A stretch of 64,000 bases of DNA from NCBI GenBank assembly GCA_003212315.1, contig QCQB01000004.1, positions 62,001 to 126,000 of the forward strand. The letters are read 5' to 3'. Positions 60,307 to 64,000 of this stretch are shown piece after piece. Each line of letters opens with the position of its first letter. Position 1 is the stretch's first letter. The stretch comes from SAR116 cluster bacterium AG-447-C21. Its GTDB lineage: Bacteria; Pseudomonadota; Alphaproteobacteria; Thalassobaculales; Thalassobaculaceae. The translations under genes were made by a program, and so were the position numbers. A model generated the notes under the pieces. The model was given only the letters and a program-made list of their open reading frames with translations. It was not told where the DNA came from and searched no databases.

Positions 60307-61073
60307 GCATTAACTTAAGCCACAGACAGTCTGGTTCTGGCCATATCACTACTATAACCTACAGTCGTGAAGAAAAATTAAACAGCCTGAATTCCACAGG
60401 CGTCAAGGAACTCCACCAAGCATTCATATCCTTAATGAATGATGAAGACCTAAGAGCAATCGTATTAACTGGCTCAGGATCCAAGGCATTTTTTGGCGGC
60501 GCCGATATATTTGAAATGAGCGAAATGGACCCGAAAGGTGCAAAAGAATTTATAACTTCACTACATAAACTGTTTCTAGCTATACGTTCTCATCCAGTTC
60601 CTGTAATCGCTCGAATTAATGGTTATACGTTGGGTGCGGGCATGGAATTGGCTGCTGCATGTGATTTAAGAGTATCCGTAGACACCGCTATATTTGGGAT
60701 GCCTGAAGTTAGAGTTGGTTTGCCGTCAGTCATTGAAGCAGCTCTGCTTCCCCGGTTAATTGGATGGGGAAGGTCCAACTATCTTGTGTTAACAGCAGAA
60801 AATATAAGCGCAACAAAAGCTTATGAATGGGGTTTTCTTGAAAACATCTGTACCGAGAATAATTTGGATACAGAAATCAATACGATTTCTGATGCAATTG
60901 CCTGTTCTGGAGCAATTGCCGTACGAAGCCAGAAAGCTTTAGTTGGGAAATGGGAAAAACTTTCATTAGAAGATAGTATTAACGCAGGTATCGACGCGTT
61001 TGAGAAAGCTTATAAAACAGACGAACCAAACATAATGATGCAACCATTTTTGAACAGAAAAAAAAGGAAATAA
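60303..61073 (+). CDS. Enoyl-CoA hydratase/isomerase-family protein
   Basis: 256 residues of the crotonase superfamily. The oxyanion-hole segments GGADIFEMSEMD and GYTLGAGMELAAACDLR are present, and catalytic Glu candidates lie in AGMELAAACD and IFGMPEVRVG. It may hydrate 2-enoyl-CoA or carry out a related CoA-thioester reaction. ATG 60303 overlaps the CinA-like stop (ATGA). The substrate is unknown; likely fatty- or amino-acid catabolism. Confidence 0.9.
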   Translation: MSINLSHRQSGSGHITTITYSREEKLNSLNSTGVKELHQAFISLMNDEDLRAIVLTGSGSKAFFGGADIFEMSEMDPKGAKEFITSLHKLFLAIRSHPVPVIARINGYTLGAGMELAAACDLRVSVDTAIFGMPEVRVGLPSVIEAALLPRLIGWGRSNYLVLTAENISATKAYEWGFLENICTENNLDTEINTISDAIACSGAIAVRSQKALVGKWEKLSLEDSINAGIDAFEKAYKTDEPNIMMQPFLNRKKRK

Positions 61074-61095
61074 AAGTAAACCGTACCCGTAAAAC

Positions 61096-62178
61096 TCAAA
61101 TAGAGAAGCGTTTGACTGCCTCAGGATCGAAAGAAAAACCCATCCCTGGACGGTCTGGAATTAAAATATCGCCATCAATCATTTCTATTTTCTCTTTAAA
61201 TAGCTCAACAAACCATGGCATGTGTTCCGCGTAGGTAATGTTGGATACGGCCCCACAAAGCTGCAAACTGTGTTCGGTAAAGATGTGAGGGCTTACGGGA
61301 ATATCGACTGCTGCTGCCATGTGAGCAACCTTTATCCATTCTGACACACCCCCCACCCGCTCTAAATCAGGCATTAAAACATCTGCTGCTCGCCGTTCTA
61401 TCATATCTTGGAAACCATAGCGGGTATATTCGGTTTCTCCGCTCGCGATTGGTGTGTCAAGTTCCGCCGCAACACGGGCTGAACCAGCCAAATCATATGC
61501 TTGAACTGGCTCCTCAAACCAGACTAGATCAAACTGCTCTAGACCTCTGCCAAGCTTTATCGCCTGATTTACACTCAAACCTTGATTAGCATCGACCATC
61601 AAATCAACCGATGGACCTATAACCTCTCTGACGGCAGCAACTCGCTCTAAATCCATATTGCCATCAGGCAATCCAATGCGCATTTTTATGGCTTTGAAAC
61701 CCTCCTGCACAAAAGATCTTGCCTGGGTCTGAAGATCTTCAATTGTCATGGACGTCCATAAACCACCACTAGCATAGGCGGGAACTCGGTCTCTTGAACG
61801 GCCTAACAATCGACCAACAGATGTATTATAATATTTACCCTTTATATCCCAGCACGCCCAATCGATTGCAGCCATTCCAAAAATAGTAACACCTTTATGT
61901 CCAAGGAAATTAATTTCTTTCCACATATCAGAATATAGCGCCTCCGTGTCCAAAGGGTTTTTGTTGATGACTACCGGTCCGAGCGCTTTAATCATCACCT
62001 CTAATACAGGTACCTTGTGCTTCCCTATTACCCAAAGGTAACTCTCCCCAATAATATCTCCATCTGTCTCTATCCAAACCAACAATCCAGCAACACCCGT
62101 TATATTATGTATTGATGTTCCGATTGGCTCTTTGAATGGGATTTCTATTGCCTGAGTGCGAATAGCGGTAATTTTCAT
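61096..62178 (-). CDS. Enolase-superfamily enzyme (mandelate racemase/muconate-lactonizing type)
   Basis: 360 residues. The Lys-x-Arg motif is at Lys165-Met-Arg167, metal ligands are Asp196 (MVDANQG), Glu222 (WFEEPV) and Glu248 (SGETE), and the later His is in VSPHIFTEHS. The capping domain at the N-terminus has IEIPFKEPIGTSIHN. It belongs to the MR subgroup, which dehydrates or racemises acid sugars or related 2-hydroxy acids. The substrate is unknown. It is followed on the same strand, 28 bases away, by the DehI-like gene. Confidence 0.9.
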   Translation of the reverse strand: MKITAIRTQAIEIPFKEPIGTSIHNITGVAGLLVWIETDGDIIGESYLWVIGKHKVPVLEVMIKALGPVVINKNPLDTEALYSDMWKEINFLGHKGVTIFGMAAIDWACWDIKGKYYNTSVGRLLGRSRDRVPAYASGGLWTSMTIEDLQTQARSFVQEGFKAIKMRIGLPDGNMDLERVAAVREVIGPSVDLMVDANQGLSVNQAIKLGRGLEQFDLVWFEEPVQAYDLAGSARVAAELDTPIASGETEYTRYGFQDMIERRAADVLMPDLERVGGVSEWIKVAHMAAAVDIPVSPHIFTEHSLQLCGAVSNITYAEHMPWFVELFKEKIEMIDGDILIPDRPGMGFSFDPEAVKRFSI

Positions 62179-62206
62179 AAAAAATACTCTCTTATATTTA
62201 GTTGTT

Positions 62207-63064
62207 TTATGGACTGTTCAAACCATTGCTTGGGAGCGCATTTAATAGCAGAGTGCCGAATCCTACCATCTGGGGGCTAGTCCCTCTATAAGCGGCTATA
62301 GCCGCCAAGACCTTTTGCTTCTGGTTTTCATCTAGTGGAGGCTCTTTTTCTGTTAGATCTAAGTTACCCCAGATTTCGGAGGCAGAATAAAAAACTTTAT
62401 CCGCTATTGTTTCGCAAATATCTATTATTACAGGGTCGTGCAATAGCGGCCCCAACTCGTTTGCAACATGTTTCAGATACAACGGCCATCTAGCTAAAAT
62501 ACGATAAATACCTGGAATAAATGTTTCGCCTGCCAAAGTCGTAGAAAATATATTGATAACAGCCAACTCACTTTCACTCATGTCTTCCCAAGGGAGCATT
62601 TTTGGCAAGGGTGATAAACAAGGAGGTAATGGAAATTCATTCTTATTTAGAGCAGATTCATCTGACCTCTCACCTAATAAAAGATGGCTCATGCAGCCCG
62701 CAAATATAAGATTGACAGGGCTAACTCTTGTGAATGTAAGACATGTCTCAATGATCATATTTTTCGATACATTATCTATTTGCATATCTGCTAATTCTTC
62801 GTTCGATAGCGGCGTAAGCGGTTTTAAGGCAGATATATCAACCCGCTTCCAACCTACATTCTGTATAAGTCCCGTTTGAAAAGCTGGGAGGGTAATTTTC
62901 CAAATCCACTCTAAAAGCCCAGGATATGTTGCAAGGTGCCTAAATAATGACGAAACATATGGAGCCGCATAATATTCTTTAATTTCCTGATATATTTCAG
63001 CCACCGAACCTGTGGCATCGTCCTCAGATAGTTCCCGCATTCGCTCCATAAATTTATAATCCAT
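62207..63064 (-). CDS. DehI-like (halocarboxylic acid dehalogenase-type) protein
   Basis: 285 residues with DATGSVAEIYQEIKEYYAAPYVSSLFRHLATYPGLLEWIW at the N-terminus, the hallmark of the DehI group of non-stereospecific 2-haloacid dehalogenase-like proteins, which consist of helical repeats (second half: YRILARWPLYLKHVANELG). Many relatives in marine bacteria have no proven dehalogenase activity and may be other halide- or acid-binding proteins. It shares an operon with the enolase-superfamily enzyme. Confidence 0.72.
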   Translation of the reverse strand: MDYKFMERMRELSEDDATGSVAEIYQEIKEYYAAPYVSSLFRHLATYPGLLEWIWKITLPAFQTGLIQNVGWKRVDISALKPLTPLSNEELADMQIDNVSKNMIIETCLTFTRVSPVNLIFAGCMSHLLLGERSDESALNKNEFPLPPCLSPLPKMLPWEDMSESELAVINIFSTTLAGETFIPGIYRILARWPLYLKHVANELGPLLHDPVIIDICETIADKVFYSASEIWGNLDLTEKEPPLDENQKQKVLAAIAAYRGTSPQMVGFGTLLLNALPSNGLNSP

Positions 63065-63144
63065 AAAATTGATCTAAAACATGCTATCGACTACATTTAA
63101 TAGTAAAGCATAAATACAACTTAACTATAGAGGCTATTCCAGAT

Positions 63145-63555
63145 ATGGCACTACCAGATTGCGAATTGAGGGGTATTGATCACGTTGTAATTCGCGTACA
63201 CCAACTCGCTCCTATGTTAAAATTTTACTGTGATATACTTGGCGCCTGTCTAAAAAAAGAAAATGCTGAAATGGGACTCTACCACCTATCTATTGGTAGT
63301 TCGATGATAGACTTGGTTCCAGTGGATGGAAAACTTGGTTTGCAGGGAGGAGATCCTCCTGGCAGAGAAGGTCATAATGTCGACCATATTGCCATACAAA
63401 TTTTTCCCTTCGACGGAGAAAAGATTAGAAAATATTTGATAACTCAGGGTGTCAAGTCAGAGGAACCTGTTATCCGCTATGGCGCTAATGGAAAAGGCCC
63501 CTCGATTTATATCAAGGATCCTGAAGGGAACGGAATTGAGCTGAAAGGTGTCTAA
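63145..63555 (+). CDS. VOC family protein (glyoxalase-like)
   Basis: 136 residues: GIDHVVIRVHQLAPMLKFYCDILG (first His ligand), PGREGHNVDHIAIQIF (second His), and SIYIKDPEGNGIELKGV with the C-terminal Glu ligand, so the full metal-site pattern is present. It resembles methylmalonyl-CoA-epimerase/glyoxalase-like enzymes. It is divergent from the DehI-like gene and convergent with the indolepyruvate ferredoxin oxidoreductase end. The reaction is unknown. Confidence 0.88.
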   Translation: MALPDCELRGIDHVVIRVHQLAPMLKFYCDILGACLKKENAEMGLYHLSIGSSMIDLVPVDGKLGLQGGDPPGREGHNVDHIAIQIFPFDGEKIRKYLITQGVKSEEPVIRYGANGKGPSIYIKDPEGNGIELKGV

Positions 63556-63581
63556 CAATCCAAAGTTTGCGATGGCATTAT

Positions 63582-64000
63582 TTACTCGGCTGCCGTTTTT
63601 GCTAGTTCTGGGTTATTAAATATGGCAAGCGCTTGTTTTTGGTGGGCTTTTGATTCAATAATCGCAGCCTCTTTAACATGCCCGTAACCCCTGATTTTTT
63701 CAGGGATACTCGCTAACTCAACTGCCACTGAATGATTGTCTCGGCTGAGGTTTCGACACACCATTTCTATTACCGAAAAATAATCCTCTATCAATAGTCT
63801 TTCTTGTTTTCTCTCCGCTGTCTTCCCAAAAATATCCCATGCTGTGCCTCTCAATCCCTTTAATTTTGAAAGCAAGCGAAAGCCGTGCATTAACCAGGGG
63901 CCATAAACCTGTTTCTTTAATTGGCCTGTAGAAGGGTCCCGTTTGGAAATAAGCGGCGGGGCTAGATTAAATTCGATCTTGTAATCACCGTCAAACTGCT
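63582..64000 (-). CDS. Indolepyruvate ferredoxin oxidoreductase family protein, C-terminal part
   Basis: The visible last 139 codons continue beyond the right edge. The text YKIEFNLAPPLISKRDP, then GPWLMHGFRLLSKLKGLRGTAWDIFGKTAERK and ELASIPEKIRGYGHVKEA match the C-terminus of the large fused alphaproteobacterial indolepyruvate ferredoxin oxidoreductase (about 1150 aa), which decarboxylates aryl-pyruvates to acyl-CoA. Only the end is present, so catalytic domains cannot be seen here. The translated segment from the ATG at 63890 is not the true start. Confidence 0.85.
   Translation of the reverse strand, partial: QFDGDYKIEFNLAPPLISKRDPSTGQLKKQVYGPWLMHGFRLLSKLKGLRGTAWDIFGKTAERKQERLLIEDYFSVIEMVCRNLSRDNHSVAVELASIPEKIRGYGHVKEAAIIESKAHQKQALAIFNNPELAKTAAE

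Overview
The window is a 64 kb piece of an AT-rich alphaproteobacterial chromosome, probably from a free-living, likely marine lineage (SAR116-like or Rhodospirillales-like; the exact lineage is inference). Pointers to the class are the order RNase D - lptC - lptA - lptB - rpoN - ptsN, a DUF1491 gene, a complex I NDUFA9-like epimerase, the C-terminus of a fused indolepyruvate ferredoxin oxidoreductase, and stand-alone cobQ. I see no insertion sequence, prophage, CRISPR array or rRNA. One tRNA, Leu(CAG), is present. No gap between genes exceeds 300 bases.

Left part (1-6.3 kb): end of an NDUFA9-like gene, tRNA-Leu, a periplasmic PQQ-type sugar dehydrogenase, a 52-codon small gene behind a good promoter, and a large subtilisin-like secreted protease with four C-terminal pre-peptidase repeats. 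The protease gene is split into two reading frames exactly at a run of ten C, so it is either a phase-variable locus or a homopolymer error. A protein of phage-like appearance follows.

Housekeeping part (6.4-31.6 kb): a CoA-transferase, the LPS-export/sigma-54/PTS-Ntr block, a NUDIX hydrolase, a long minus-strand run (CmcJ-like oxygenase, SDR, cobQ, cyclophilin, epimerase, FAH-family hydrolase, metallo-hydrolase), polA, a nitroreductase, hemH, infC and thrS, DUF1491, an EamA transporter, a TauD-type dioxygenase and fliG. infC appears to start with the non-standard codon ATA behind a perfect AGGAGG. That ribosome site is complementary over seven bases to the last codons of thrS, which suggests translational coupling on top of the classical IF3 start-codon autoregulation.

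Catabolic part (31.7-64 kb): many oxidoreductases, transporters and hydrolases in short, often divergent units with palindromes in the shared upstream regions. They include two more TauD-type dioxygenases, a dimethylformamidase-large-subunit-like protein, an LLM flavin monooxygenase, four SDR/3-hydroxyisobutyrate-type dehydrogenases, an amidohydrolase - small protein - Rieske ferredoxin - MFS unit, an altronate-dehydratase-like enzyme, a dimethylglycine/sarcosine-dehydrogenase-like flavoprotein, an RraA-like aldolase, a GSA-aminomutase-like aminotransferase, an enolase-superfamily enzyme and a DehI-like protein. They fit an oligotroph that scavenges varied small organic N, S and carboxylic compounds. 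No substrate can be assigned from sequence alone. Housekeeping genes (purB, sfsA) are interspersed.

Several gene starts were moved from the longest reading frame to an internal ATG with a better ribosome site; the evidence text says so in each case.
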